Origin: Streptomyces fumigatiscleroticus
GTDB taxonomy: Bacteria; Actinomycetota; Actinomycetes; Streptomycetales; Streptomycetaceae
DNA length: 64,000 nucleotides
Direction: 5' to 3'
Assembly: GCF_014647975.1 (NCBI RefSeq)
Contig: NZ_BMQF01000005.1
Span: 186,001-250,000, forward strand
Part shown: piece after piece, positions 52,384 through 60,292 of the stretch
How the letters are laid out: each line of letters starts with the position of its first letter
Numbering within the stretch: position 1 is the stretch's first letter
The notes under the pieces: model-generated
What the model was told of the DNA's origin: nothing
Seen by the model: only the letters and a program-made list of their open reading frames with translations
The model's database searches: none
Program-made: the position numbers and the translations under genes

Positions 52384-53064
52384 CTACTCCTCCCGGATGG
52401 CCCGCACCCATATCCGGTCCTCCGTCAGATAGCGGTCGACCCTCAGTCCCGCCTCCCCCAGCGCCTCCTCGAACTGCTCCTTGGTCAGTGGCCGTGAGCG
52501 GAACGTCTGTGTCCAGGTGACGTCCGGGAACACGTACTCCGCGTGGACGGAGTTGACGCCGTCGCCGACCGGTTCCGACGACACGATGCGCACGGTGCAG
52601 CCGCTGGCGTCCACCCGCTCGCGCGGAAGGTCGGTGTGGTAGTCCTCGCCCTCCCGCTGGATCAGCACACAGCCGCCCTCGGCGACATGCCGTGCGCAGG
52701 TGCGCAACAGCCCCCGCCGCACCTCGATGTCCCCGGCGTGCACCAGGAACGACGCGAGCATCACCACGTCGAACGTCTCGCCCAGGTCGAGCTTCTCGAT
52801 CGGGCTGCATATCGTCCGTGCCCCGCGGACCCGCTCCAGCATCTCGGGGGACTCGTCCACCGCCGTGACCCTGAAGCCGCGTGCCAGCAGCGGATGGGTC
52901 ACGCGCCCCACGCCGCAGCCCAGCTCCAGAATGTGCGCGCCCGCGGGCACGGCGGCGGCGATGATGTCCGGCTCGGCGCCCACGGCGAGCCGCGCGTAGT
53001 GCTCGACGGAACAGCCGTCCGGTGTGATCGCTCCCGGACCCGTCCCCTGGTATCCCTCTCGCAT
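52384..53064 (-). CDS. Class I SAM-dependent methyltransferase
   Basis: A 226-residue enzyme. HILELGCGVGRVTHPLLARG is the SAM-binding motif I, FRVTAVDESPEMLERV motif II with the acidic ribose ligand, and FDVVMLASFLVHAGD the post-motif strand. The N-terminal segment GTGPGAITPDGCSVEHYARL is characteristic of a Streptomyces subfamily. Substrate unknown. ATG 53064 is preferred over 53076 because it puts the conserved N-terminus at the start and ggggc lies 7 nt upstream; the difference is only 4 residues. Confidence 0.82.
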   Translation of the reverse strand: MREGYQGTGPGAITPDGCSVEHYARLAVGAEPDIIAAAVPAGAHILELGCGVGRVTHPLLARGFRVTAVDESPEMLERVRGARTICSPIEKLDLGETFDVVMLASFLVHAGDIEVRRGLLRTCARHVAEGGCVLIQREGEDYHTDLPRERVDASGCTVRIVSSEPVGDGVNSVHAEYVFPDVTWTQTFRSRPLTKEQFEEALGEAGLRVDRYLTEDRIWVRAIREE

Positions 53065-53228
53065 GTTCAGCCCCATGCCCGTCCAACGGCCCTCGCCCGC
53101 AAGCCCGTTCCCACACCGAACAGGTTCACCCGTCCGAGTGATGGCCGCAGGAGCGATGACGGCGGAAGCGACGACCGCGGGAGCGACGACCGCGGGAGTA
53201 CGTTGCGAGAAGAGCGGTGGTGATGCCG

Positions 53229-53492
53229 ATGCGTACGGGCAATGAGCCGATGACGGCACGGAGCGCGCTGCGGGCCCGGTTCTGGCTGAGTGTGTGGGGG
53301 CTGATCTGGGCGGCGGCCGGAACGGCCGCGTTCGCGCTCGCCGGGCGTCCCGGGTGGGCGGCCGGCTGCGGGGTGCTGTGGCTGGTGATCACGGTCGACC
53401 TGGCCGTGGTCCTCCGGCACATCCGCCAGGGCCCGCACTATCAGCCGGGCCGGGACGTGCCCCCGTACCCGCCGCCGGAGAGCCGTCCCTGA
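53229..53492 (+). CDS. Small DUF6343-type membrane protein
   Basis: An 87-residue protein with two helices (RFWLSVWGLIWAAAGTAAFA and WAAGCGVLWLVITVDLAVVL) and a conserved C-terminal RHIRQGPHYQPGRDVPPYPP. It is a streptomycete-specific small membrane protein of unknown function. Starts at 53217, 53223 and 53229 are all possible; 53229 (MRTGNEP) is picked by resemblance to relatives. It converges on the TPR gene. Confidence 0.72.
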   Translation: MRTGNEPMTARSALRARFWLSVWGLIWAAAGTAAFALAGRPGWAAGCGVLWLVITVDLAVVLRHIRQGPHYQPGRDVPPYPPPESRP

Positions 53493-53513
53493 GGGTCGGT
53501 GAGGGTGCGGCGG

Positions 53514-53894
53514 TCAGGAGTCGAAGTGTGCCCGCTGAAGGTACTGCGGGTTGGGGTCCAGGGCGGCGGCCAGCCGGAAGTGGCGCCTGGCCTGGTCGCG
53601 GCGGCCCTGGCGTTCGTAGGTGCGGCCGAGCGCGAAGTGCGCGAACGCGTTGTCCGGCTCGCGCTCCAGGACCACGGTGAACTCCAGTTCCGCGGGTCTG
53701 AGCTGCGCGGCGGCGAAGAACGCACGCGCGCGCAGCAACCGCGCGGCGGTGTTCTCCGGGTGGGCGGCGATGACCCCGTCGAGCAGCTTCACCGCACCTC
53801 GCGGGTCCCGCGCCGCGAGCAGTCGCTCGGCGGCCCGGAAGTCGATCACGTCCGTTTCCGGTGTACGTCCGGTCGGACCGCTGGTATCGGGCAC
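53514..53894 (-). CDS. Tetratricopeptide-repeat protein
   Basis: A 126-residue, almost purely helical protein made of about three TPR units: AERLLAARDPRGAVKLLDGV, ARLLRARAFFAAAQLRPAEL and AHFALGRTYERQGRRDQARR. It is a protein-protein interaction module. GTG 53894 follows aagga. It sits 50 bp downstream of coaE on the same strand and is probably co-transcribed with it; the partner is unknown. Confidence 0.85.
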   Translation of the reverse strand: MPDTSGPTGRTPETDVIDFRAAERLLAARDPRGAVKLLDGVIAAHPENTAARLLRARAFFAAAQLRPAELEFTVVLEREPDNAFAHFALGRTYERQGRRDQARRHFRLAAALDPNPQYLQRAHFDS

Positions 53895-53944
53895 GGCAGA
53901 GTCCTTCCCTTGCTGGAAGGGTTCAACGCCTGCTGCGGGAGGTG

Positions 53945-54577
53945 CTATTCCTGAGGCGTCCGTGGTGCGGCAGCACCGGCCGAACGCTCCCGGCGGAGGA
54001 GATCGGCCCACACCTCCTTCACCCGCCGCTCCAGCTCCTGAAGCGGTACGTCGTTGTCGATGACGATGTCCGCGATCTCCCGGCGCTGCTCGCGGGTGGC
54101 CTGGGCGGCCATGCGCGCGCGTGCGTCCTGCTCGGTCATGCCGCGCAGGCGTACCAGCCGGTCGAGCTGGGTGTCCGGGGCGGCGTCCACGACGACCACG
54201 ACGTCGTAGAGCGGGGCCAGGCCGTTCTCGGTGAGGAGCGGGACGTCGTGGACGACGACGGCGTCCTGGTCGGCGGCCTCCTCCAGCGCGCGGGAGCGGG
54301 CGCCCACCAGAGGGTGCACGATCGAGTTCAGGACGGCCAGCTTCTCCGGGTCGGCGAAGACGACGGAGCCCAGGGCGGGCCGGTTCAGGCTGCCGTCCTC
54401 GGCGAGCACCTCCTCGCCGAAGGCCTCGACCACCGCGGCGAGTCCGGGGGTGCCCGGCTCGACCACCTCGCGCGCGATGCGGTCGGCGTCGATCAGTACG
54501 GCCCCGCACGCGACGAGCAGCCGCGACACCTCGCTCTTGCCGGCGCCGATACCGCCGGTCAGGCCCACGGACAGCAT
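53945..54577 (-). CDS. coaE: Dephospho-CoA kinase
   Basis: Last step of coenzyme A synthesis: phosphorylation of dephospho-CoA at the 3'-hydroxyl. In its 210 residues the P-loop is [17 protein letters not shown] at the N-terminus, followed by [15 protein letters not shown] with the catalytic Asp, and [14 protein letters not shown] with family-typical residues. ATG 54577 is chosen for GGAGGAGC 3-8 nt upstream. Directly upstream lies a duplicated fragment of its own P-loop coding sequence (54619-54651). Confidence 0.94.
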   Translation of the reverse strand: MLSVGLTGGIGAGKSEVSRLLVACGAVLIDADRIAREVVEPGTPGLAAVVEAFGEEVLAEDGSLNRPALGSVVFADPEKLAVLNSIVHPLVGARSRALEEAADQDAVVVHDVPLLTENGLAPLYDVVVVVDAAPDTQLDRLVRLRGMTEQDARARMAAQATREQRREIADIVIDNDVPLQELERRVKEVWADLLRRERSAGAAAPRTPQE

Positions 54578-54597
54578 GACCGCTCCTCCACCTCTCA

Positions 54598-54653
54598 CCA
54601 CCGCTGGAGCGGGGACGACTTGCCGACTCCGATACCGCCGGTCAGGCCCACCG
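54598..54653 (-). pseudogene. Duplicated coaE P-loop fragment
   Basis: The 33 nt at 54619-54651 match coaE 54536-54568 at 31 positions, with the final 23 nt identical. In the same reading direction the fragment spells [18 protein letters not shown] then stop at 54598-54600, just before the true coaE ribosome-binding site. It has no start codon of its own other than GTG 54651. It is a remnant of a local tandem duplication and could act as a short upstream ORF. Confidence 0.75.
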
Positions 54654-54710
54654 GATCACCTCCGCGTCGACGGAGAACGGTGGGGCGCGGCCGTGCGGCA
54701 GCCTATCGGA

Positions 54711-55649
54711 TCAGACGTCGCCCTCCCGCTCCGCCAGGAACCGCTCGAACTCACGGCCGATCTCGTCGGCGGACGGGATGTCGACGGGCTCGGCGAGCAT
54801 GTTGCCGCGGGTCTCGGCGCCCGCCGCGGCGTCGTACTGGTGCTCCAGGCCCTGGACGAGGGCGATGAGCTCCTCGTCGCCCTCCTGGATCTGCCGGTCG
54901 ATCTCCGTCTGTGTGCGGTGGGCCTCGGTGCGCAGGGAGTGCGCGACGCCCGGCAGGACCAGCCCGGTCGCCGCCGTGACGGCCTCCAGGACGGTCAGTG
55001 CCGCGTCCGGGTACGGGGAGCGGGCGATGTAATGCGGCACGTGCGCGGCGACGCCCAGGACGTCGTGCCCGGCCTGGAGGAGCCGGTACTCCACGAGCGA
55101 CTCGGCGCTGCCGGGCACCTGCGCCTCCTCGAAGGGGCTGCGGTGGCCGGGCACCAGGTCGGTGCGGTTGCCGTGCGGGGTGAGGCCGACGGGGCGGGTG
55201 TGCGGGACGCCCATGGGGATGCCGTGGAAGTTCACGGACAGGCGCACGCCGAGCCGCTCCACGATCTGCTGGACGGCGGCGGCGAAGCGCTCCCACTCCA
55301 CGTCCGGCTCGGGACCGGACAGCAGCAGGAAGGGCGCTCCGGTGGCGTCCTGGACGATCCGGACCTCGATGGCGGGTTCCTCGTAGCCGGTCCAGCGGTC
55401 GCGCTTGAAGGTCAGCAGCGGGCGGCGGGCGCGGTAGTCGACGAGCCGGTCGTGGTCGAAGCGGGCGACGACCTGGTGGGGCAGCGAGTCGAGCAACCGG
55501 TCGACGATCTGGTCGCCGGTCTCGCCCGCGTCGATGTATCCGTCGAAGTGGTAGAGCATGACCAGGCCGGCCGACTCCTGGGCGAGCGCCATGTCGACCA
55601 CGGCGAGGCCCTTCGGCTCCCATGCGTACAAACCCTGCGGATCAAGCAC
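54711..55649 (-). CDS. PAC2-family protein
   Basis: A 312-residue protein of the proteasome-assembly-chaperone-2 superfamily, found in all proteasome-bearing actinobacteria. Features: [20 protein letters not shown] at the N-terminus, [20 protein letters not shown], and [20 protein letters not shown], ending with an acidic helical tail ([20 protein letters not shown]). A role in proteasome or carboxylate-amine ligase biology is suggested by family only. GTG 55649 has gaggaggag upstream. It stands between coaE and the amine oxidase. Confidence 0.88.
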   Translation of the reverse strand: MLDPQGLYAWEPKGLAVVDMALAQESAGLVMLYHFDGYIDAGETGDQIVDRLLDSLPHQVVARFDHDRLVDYRARRPLLTFKRDRWTGYEEPAIEVRIVQDATGAPFLLLSGPEPDVEWERFAAAVQQIVERLGVRLSVNFHGIPMGVPHTRPVGLTPHGNRTDLVPGHRSPFEEAQVPGSAESLVEYRLLQAGHDVLGVAAHVPHYIARSPYPDAALTVLEAVTAATGLVLPGVAHSLRTEAHRTQTEIDRQIQEGDEELIALVQGLEHQYDAAAGAETRGNMLAEPVDIPSADEIGREFERFLAEREGDV

Positions 55650-55764
55650 TGTGACCGCTCCTCCTCGTGTCCGTAGTGCACAACGCAGGCCGGGGCGCGA
55701 GCATTCCCCGCCCGCGCCCCTGATCAGGCTTTCCGTCCCGCCCCTCCCGGGTCGCCGCGCGGTG

Positions 55765-57372
55765 TCAGGACGACAGCACGCGCGCGTGGAGGGCGGTCAC
55801 GGCCCGGCGGGCGGAGGTGAACGCGCCGTGCTGCCAGGCGTCGGTGTAGCTGAGCCAGTCGCCGGCGAAGTGGACGCGTCCGGCGGGTTCGTTCAGGGGC
55901 CGGTAGCGGACGTGGTCGGGACCGCCGGGGGTGGAGTGCCAGGCGGCTTCCAGGTGCGGTGTCTGACGCCAGTGGTGGGAGAACGACGAGGCGAGTTCGG
56001 TGCGGTAGGCGTCGCCGTAGATCTTCACGCCCGCGGCCACCGCCCGCCGTTCGCGCTCCTTGGGGGTCAGTTGCGCGTAGGCGTCCGCGTCGGTGCCGTA
56101 GTTGTAGTAGCCGATGACGACGCCCCGCTCGCCGTGGAATCCGTACGACGGATGCCAGATGTGGGTGACGTCCAGGTCGGTCTCGGTGATGCCGCCGTAG
56201 ATGCGGTGGTCCAGCTCCCACCAGCGGGAGCGGTACTCCAGGCCGATCTTCCCGGCGGACGACGGTGTGATGGCCTCCAGCGCGCTCTGCACGCCGGAGC
56301 CGAGGTTGTGCGGGATCTTCGCGAGGATGTTGGGCGGCAGCGCGGCGACGCAGTAGTCGGCGTCGACCGCTCTGGTACGGCCGCCCTGGGTGTAGGTGAC
56401 GGTGACGCCTCCGCCTGTGTCGGTGATCTTCGTGACGGCCGCTCCCGTGCGCACACGGTGGGCGCCGATCGCCTTGGTGAGCGCCCGGGGTATCCGGTCC
56501 ATGCCGCCGACGGGCTGGAACATCAGCATGGCCTGGTCGAAGCCGAACTCGAAGGAGAAGTAGCGTCCGATGCCGCTGGCGAAGACCTCGGAGGCGGCGG
56601 GGACGTCGCCGAGCAGCACTCCCGGGGTGCCGGCCGCGGCCGGGACGACGGAGTATCCGCGCCGCTCGCCGCCCTCGTACGTCAGCGTGTCACCGAGTTC
56701 GCCCCAGTCCTTGAGGAACTCCATGAGCCGTTCCCGGTCGGCGGAGGTCAGCTCCGCGTCCAGGGCTCCCTTGTCGGTGGCCTTGGCGAGCAGCTCGGAG
56801 ACGTAGCCGTAGACGTCGGCCTTGGCGGTGCGGTACCGCACGGGCGCGGTCATCCCGGCCGACTCGTTGTACAGGTAGGCGTCGGCGTTGCTGTTGGTGA
56901 ACACCTCGACGGGGACGCCGAGCTCGCGGCAGTAGTCGAGGGTGACCATCCACTGCGGGATACGGGCGGGTCCCGCGTTCATGTACTGGCCGGCGGTGAA
57001 GCGGGCGGTCTGCCGGTTGCCGTACAGGTCGACGGTGGTGTCGCCGCCGCGCACGGTGAAGTTGCGGCCACCGGCGCGGTCCCTGGCCTCCAGGACCGTG
57101 CAGTCGTAGCCGGCCTTGCCGAGTTCGTACGCGGCGGTCAGCCCGGCGATGCCGCCGCCGACGACGACCACCTTGGCGGCGGCCCGCCCGGTGAGGGTGA
57201 AGTCGCCCGGGCCGGGAGCGCGGTAGGGCTGTTCGCGCTGGGCCGCCTGTGCGGTGGGCGCGAGGCCGAGGGCTCCCATGGTGGCGAACATGGCGCCGGC
57301 TCCGCCGGTGAGGCCGACGCTGCGCAAGAACGAACGCCGGCTCGCTGCGGGCCGGCTCTGAAGCTGTGCCAT
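55765..57372 (-). CDS. Tat-exported flavin amine oxidase
   Basis: A 535-residue FAD enzyme of the monoamine / L-amino-acid oxidase family that oxidises an amine to the imine with H2O2 release. The N-terminus is a twin-arginine signal ([20 protein letters not shown]) ending around [26 protein letters not shown] is the FAD dinucleotide fold, [17 protein letters not shown] the GG-doublet motif, and [20 protein letters not shown] the C-terminal FAD contact. The substrate cannot be told. ATG 57372 has aaaggggag upstream. Confidence 0.88.
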   Translation of the reverse strand: MAQLQSRPAASRRSFLRSVGLTGGAGAMFATMGALGLAPTAQAAQREQPYRAPGPGDFTLTGRAAAKVVVVGGGIAGLTAAYELGKAGYDCTVLEARDRAGGRNFTVRGGDTTVDLYGNRQTARFTAGQYMNAGPARIPQWMVTLDYCRELGVPVEVFTNSNADAYLYNESAGMTAPVRYRTAKADVYGYVSELLAKATDKGALDAELTSADRERLMEFLKDWGELGDTLTYEGGERRGYSVVPAAAGTPGVLLGDVPAASEVFASGIGRYFSFEFGFDQAMLMFQPVGGMDRIPRALTKAIGAHRVRTGAAVTKITDTGGGVTVTYTQGGRTRAVDADYCVAALPPNILAKIPHNLGSGVQSALEAITPSSAGKIGLEYRSRWWELDHRIYGGITETDLDVTHIWHPSYGFHGERGVVIGYYNYGTDADAYAQLTPKERERRAVAAGVKIYGDAYRTELASSFSHHWRQTPHLEAAWHSTPGGPDHVRYRPLNEPAGRVHFAGDWLSYTDAWQHGAFTSARRAVTALHARVLSS

Positions 57373-57451
57373 GACGGGGCTCCCCTTTCGATCTTGAACG
57401 ACCGGGGAAGCGTGCCAAGGACCGGTTACGGGCCGAGCACTCCGGGTGTAT

Positions 57452-57471
57452 CGCACACGTTTCTGTGTGCG
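57452..57471. terminator. Second small hairpin after rpsA
   Basis: cgcacac (57452-57458) pairs with gtgtgcg (57465-57471) around a 6-nt loop. It lies downstream of the main rpsA hairpin and upstream of the amine oxidase start, forming a tandem stop. Confidence 0.5.
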
Positions 57472-57479
57472 GGCATGCC

Positions 57480-57511
57480 GAAGGCCCGCACCCTCGCGGG
57501 TGCGGGCCTTC
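57480..57511. terminator. rpsA terminator hairpin
   Basis: A perfect 14-bp stem, gaaggcccgcaccc / gggtgcgggccttc, with tetraloop tcgc. It ends 27 bp past the rpsA stop codon at 57538. There is no long U-tract, as usual in this genus. Confidence 0.9.
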
Positions 57512-57537
57512 GTCAGGAGCTAGTGCTCAGCGCGCGT

Positions 57538-59028
57538 TCAGCTCTGGCCGCCGGCCAGCTTCTCGCGCAGCGCGGCCAGCGCCTCGTCCGACGCCAGGGC
57601 GCCGGAGTTGTCGCCGCCCTCGGAGGAGTACGAACCGCCGGACGCGGCCGGAGCGGCGGCCTCGCCACCCTCGGCAGCGGCCTGGGCGTCCGCCTCGCGG
57701 GACTTGATGACCTGCTGCTGGTGCTGCTCGAAGCGGGCCTGCGCCTCGGCGTACTGGCGCTCCCACTCCTCGCGCTGCTTCTCGTAGCCCGGCAGCCAGT
57801 CGTTGGTCTCCGGGTCGAAGCCCTCGGGGTAGATGTAGTTGCCCTGGTCGTCGTAGGACGCGGCCATGCCGTACAGGGTCGGGTCGAACTCGACCGCCGT
57901 CGGGTCGGCACCGAAGGACTCGTTGGCCTGCTTCAGCGAGAGGCTGATGCGACGGCGCTCGAGGTCGATGTCGATGACCTTGACGAAGATCTCGTCGTTG
58001 ACCTGGACGACCTGCTCCGGGATCTCCACGTGGCGCTCGGCCAGCTCGGAGATGTGGACCAGACCCTCGATGCCCTCGTCCACGCGGACGAACGCACCGA
58101 ACGGAACCAGCTTCGTGACCTTGCCGGGCACGACCTGGCCGATCTGGTGGGTACGGGCGAACTGCTGCCACGGGTCTTCCTGGGTCGCCTTCAGCGACAG
58201 GGAGACACGCTCGCGGTCCATGTCGACGTCGAGGACCTCGACGGTGACCTCCTGGCCCACCTCGACGACCTCGGACGGGTGGTCGATGTGCTTCCAGGAC
58301 AGCTCGGAGACGTGGACCAGACCGTCGACGCCACCCAGGTCCACGAAGGCACCGAAGTTGACGATCGAGGAGACCACGCCGGAGCGGACCTGACCCTTCT
58401 GGAGGGTCGTGAGGAACGTCTGGCGGACCTCGGACTGGGTCTGCTCCAGCCAGGCACGGCGGGACAGGACCACGTTGTTGCGGTTCTTGTCCAGCTCGAT
58501 GATCTTGGCCTCGAGCTCCTTGCCCACGTAGGGCTGGAGGTCGCGGACGCGGCGCATCTCGACCAGGGAGGCCGGGAGGAAGCCACGGAGGCCGATGTCG
58601 AGGATGAGACCACCCTTGACGACCTCGATGACGGTACCGGTGACGATCCCGTCCTCTTCCTTGATCTTCTCGATGGTGCCCCAGGCACGCTCGTACTGGG
58701 CGCGCTTCTTCGAGAGGATCAGGCGGCCTTCCTTGTCCTCCTTCTGGAGAACAAGGGCCTCGATCTCGTCACCGACGGCGACGACCTCGTTGGGGTCGAC
58801 GTCGTGCTTGATCGAGAGCTCGCGGCTCGGGATAACGCCTTCGGTCTTGTAACCGATGTCGAGCAGGACCTCGTCCCGGTCGACCTTCACGATGACGCCG
58901 TCGACGATGTCGCCGTCGTTGAAGTACTTGATCGTCTCGTCGATCGCGGCGAGGAAGGCTTCCTCGTTACCGATGTCGTTGACCGCTACCTGCGGGGTGG
59001 TGGCGGTGGTCTCGGTGCTGCTCGTCAT
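57538..59028 (-). CDS. rpsA: 30S ribosomal protein S1
   Basis: Ribosome-bound RNA-binding protein. Its 496 residues hold four S1 domains at about 37-107, 125-188, 210-278 and 295-364; examples are FNDGDIVDGVIVKVDRDEVL and GAFVDLGGVDGLVHVSELSW. The acidic, glutamine/alanine-rich C-terminus (EQHQQQVIKSREADAQAAAE) is typical for actinobacteria. ATG 59028 has only a distant GGAG (11 nt upstream). A ~205-nt leader with a consensus promoter and a hairpin covering that GGAG precede it, suggesting translational autocontrol. Confidence 0.97.
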   Translation of the reverse strand: MTSSTETTATTPQVAVNDIGNEEAFLAAIDETIKYFNDGDIVDGVIVKVDRDEVLLDIGYKTEGVIPSRELSIKHDVDPNEVVAVGDEIEALVLQKEDKEGRLILSKKRAQYERAWGTIEKIKEEDGIVTGTVIEVVKGGLILDIGLRGFLPASLVEMRRVRDLQPYVGKELEAKIIELDKNRNNVVLSRRAWLEQTQSEVRQTFLTTLQKGQVRSGVVSSIVNFGAFVDLGGVDGLVHVSELSWKHIDHPSEVVEVGQEVTVEVLDVDMDRERVSLSLKATQEDPWQQFARTHQIGQVVPGKVTKLVPFGAFVRVDEGIEGLVHISELAERHVEIPEQVVQVNDEIFVKVIDIDLERRRISLSLKQANESFGADPTAVEFDPTLYGMAASYDDQGNYIYPEGFDPETNDWLPGYEKQREEWERQYAEAQARFEQHQQQVIKSREADAQAAAEGGEAAAPAASGGSYSSEGGDNSGALASDEALAALREKLAGGQS

Positions 59029-59036
59029 GTGGGAAA

Positions 59037-59085
59037 GGGCTCCGGTACGGACATTGAAGTCGTAGGTACTGCTACGCCGGAGCCC
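59037..59085 (-). promoter_or_regulatory. rpsA leader hairpin over the ribosome-binding site
   Basis: gggctccgg (59085-59077 on the minus strand) pairs perfectly with ccggagccc (59045-59037). The 3' arm contains the only GGAG before the rpsA ATG at 59028. The 31-nt loop holds a second inverted repeat, cgtag/ctacg. Folding would hide the ribosome-binding site, as expected for S1 feedback control. Confidence 0.7.
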
Positions 59086-59240
59086 GTTTCGCTCTGCAGA
59101 AGCCGGACAGCCAAGGAAGCGCCCCGCCAGATACCGGTGAACGGCTCCTGGTGATGGCGCCTCGACAACCGAGGGGACATACAACAGATGCGAGCGCAGC
59201 CTGCTACGTCTGAGGTGCGCAGGCCCGCAGCGCAACTTGT

Positions 59241-59269
59241 AGCATACGGGGGCAGCCGGGCAGGGTCAA
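59241..59269 (-). promoter_or_regulatory. rpsA promoter, near-consensus
   Basis: On the minus strand TTGACC (59269-59264) and TATGCT (59246-59241) with a 17-nt spacer match the HrdB/sigma-70 housekeeping consensus. Predicted transcription starts near 59234, leaving a ~205-nt 5' leader. Confidence 0.85.
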
Positions 59270-59358
59270 TGCGCGAAGCCGCACACCCGGGGCGGATCGC
59301 CGCATACCCGGCACAAGACCTGTCCTTCGAGGCCACGCGGGCCCGGATCGCCCCCTTC

Positions 59359-60219
59359 GTGACACCACCGGGACAGGCTGGACGGAAGAGTACGACGAGG
59401 GAGCCGATCATCCAAGAGCCCGAAGGTCCCGAACCGGAGGCCACCCGACGTGATGCGGATGTCGCGGAGAGTGCCCGCGCCAACCGTGGCTGGTGGGACC
59501 GGAACGCGGACGAGTACCAGGTCGAACACGGCACGTTCCTCGGCGACGACCGCTTCGTGTGGTGTCCCGAGGGCCTGGACGAGGTGGAGGCCGAGCTGCT
59601 CGGCCCGCCGGAGACGCTGAAGGGGAAGGACGTCCTGGAGGTCGGCGCGGGCGCGGCCCAGTGCTCGCGCTGGCTGGCCGTCCAGGGCGCCCGCCCGGTT
59701 GCCCTGGACCTGTCCCACCGCCAGCTCCAGCACGCCCTGCGGATCGGCTCGTCGTTCCCCCTGGTGTGCGCCGACGCCGGGGCGCTGCCCTTCGCGGACG
59801 CCTCCTTCGACCTGGCGTGCTCGGCCTACGGGGCGCTGCCCTTCGTCGCCGACCCGCGGCTGGTACTGCGGGAGCTGCGCCGGGTGCTGCGGCCCGGGGG
59901 GCGCTTCGTGTTCTCGGTGACCCATCCGATCCGCTGGGCCTTCCCGGACGAGCCGGGCCCCGAGGGCCTGTCGGTCTCCGCCTCCTACTTCGACCGCACG
60001 CCGTACGTCGAGCAGGACGAGGACGGCCGCGCGGTGTACGTCGAGCACCACAGGACGCTCGGCGACCGGGTGCGGGACGTGGTGGCGTCGGGCTTCCGGC
60101 TGCTGGACCTGGTGGAGCCGGAGTGGCCGGACTGGAACACCTCCGAGTGGGGCGGCTGGTCGCCGCTGCGCGGCGGCCTGATCCCGGGCACGGCGATCTT
60201 CGTGTGCGAGCGGGACTGA
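59359..60219 (+). CDS. Class I SAM-dependent methyltransferase
   Basis: A ~286-residue methyltransferase. WWDRNADEYQVEHGTFLGDD marks a conserved N-terminal module; DVLEVGAGAAQCSRWLAVQG is the SAM motif, LPFADASFDLACSAYGALPF motif II, and RVLRPGGRFVFSVTHPIRWA motif III. The substrate is unknown. The start is uncertain. I use GTG 59359, because the upstream ATG 59269 lies in the rpsA -35 box and the family normally begins close to the GPEPEATRRDADVAESARAN segment. Confidence 0.8.
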   Translation: MTPPGQAGRKSTTREPIIQEPEGPEPEATRRDADVAESARANRGWWDRNADEYQVEHGTFLGDDRFVWCPEGLDEVEAELLGPPETLKGKDVLEVGAGAAQCSRWLAVQGARPVALDLSHRQLQHALRIGSSFPLVCADAGALPFADASFDLACSAYGALPFVADPRLVLRELRRVLRPGGRFVFSVTHPIRWAFPDEPGPEGLSVSASYFDRTPYVEQDEDGRAVYVEHHRTLGDRVRDVVASGFRLLDLVEPEWPDWNTSEWGGWSPLRGGLIPGTAIFVCERD

Positions 60220-60240
60220 ACCCGCGGGCGGCGGCGGCCG

Positions 60241-60264
60241 GACCCGCACGCGCGCGTGCGGGTC
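60241..60264. terminator. Perfect 24-bp palindrome between methyltransferase and hrpB
   Basis: gacccgcacgcg is followed directly by its reverse complement cgcgtgcgggtc. It starts 22 bp after the methyltransferase stop and ends 29 bp before the hrpB start, so it can terminate the first gene. Confidence 0.7.
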
Positions 60265-60292
60265 GCCCGAGGGGACGTACGACACTGGTGAC

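Noticed and set aside
55558..59154. 1198-codon plus-strand ORF opposite the amine oxidase and rpsA
   Set aside because: It crosses several real genes and their terminators in antisense, with a translation full of GDV/LDDL strings typical of antisense frames.
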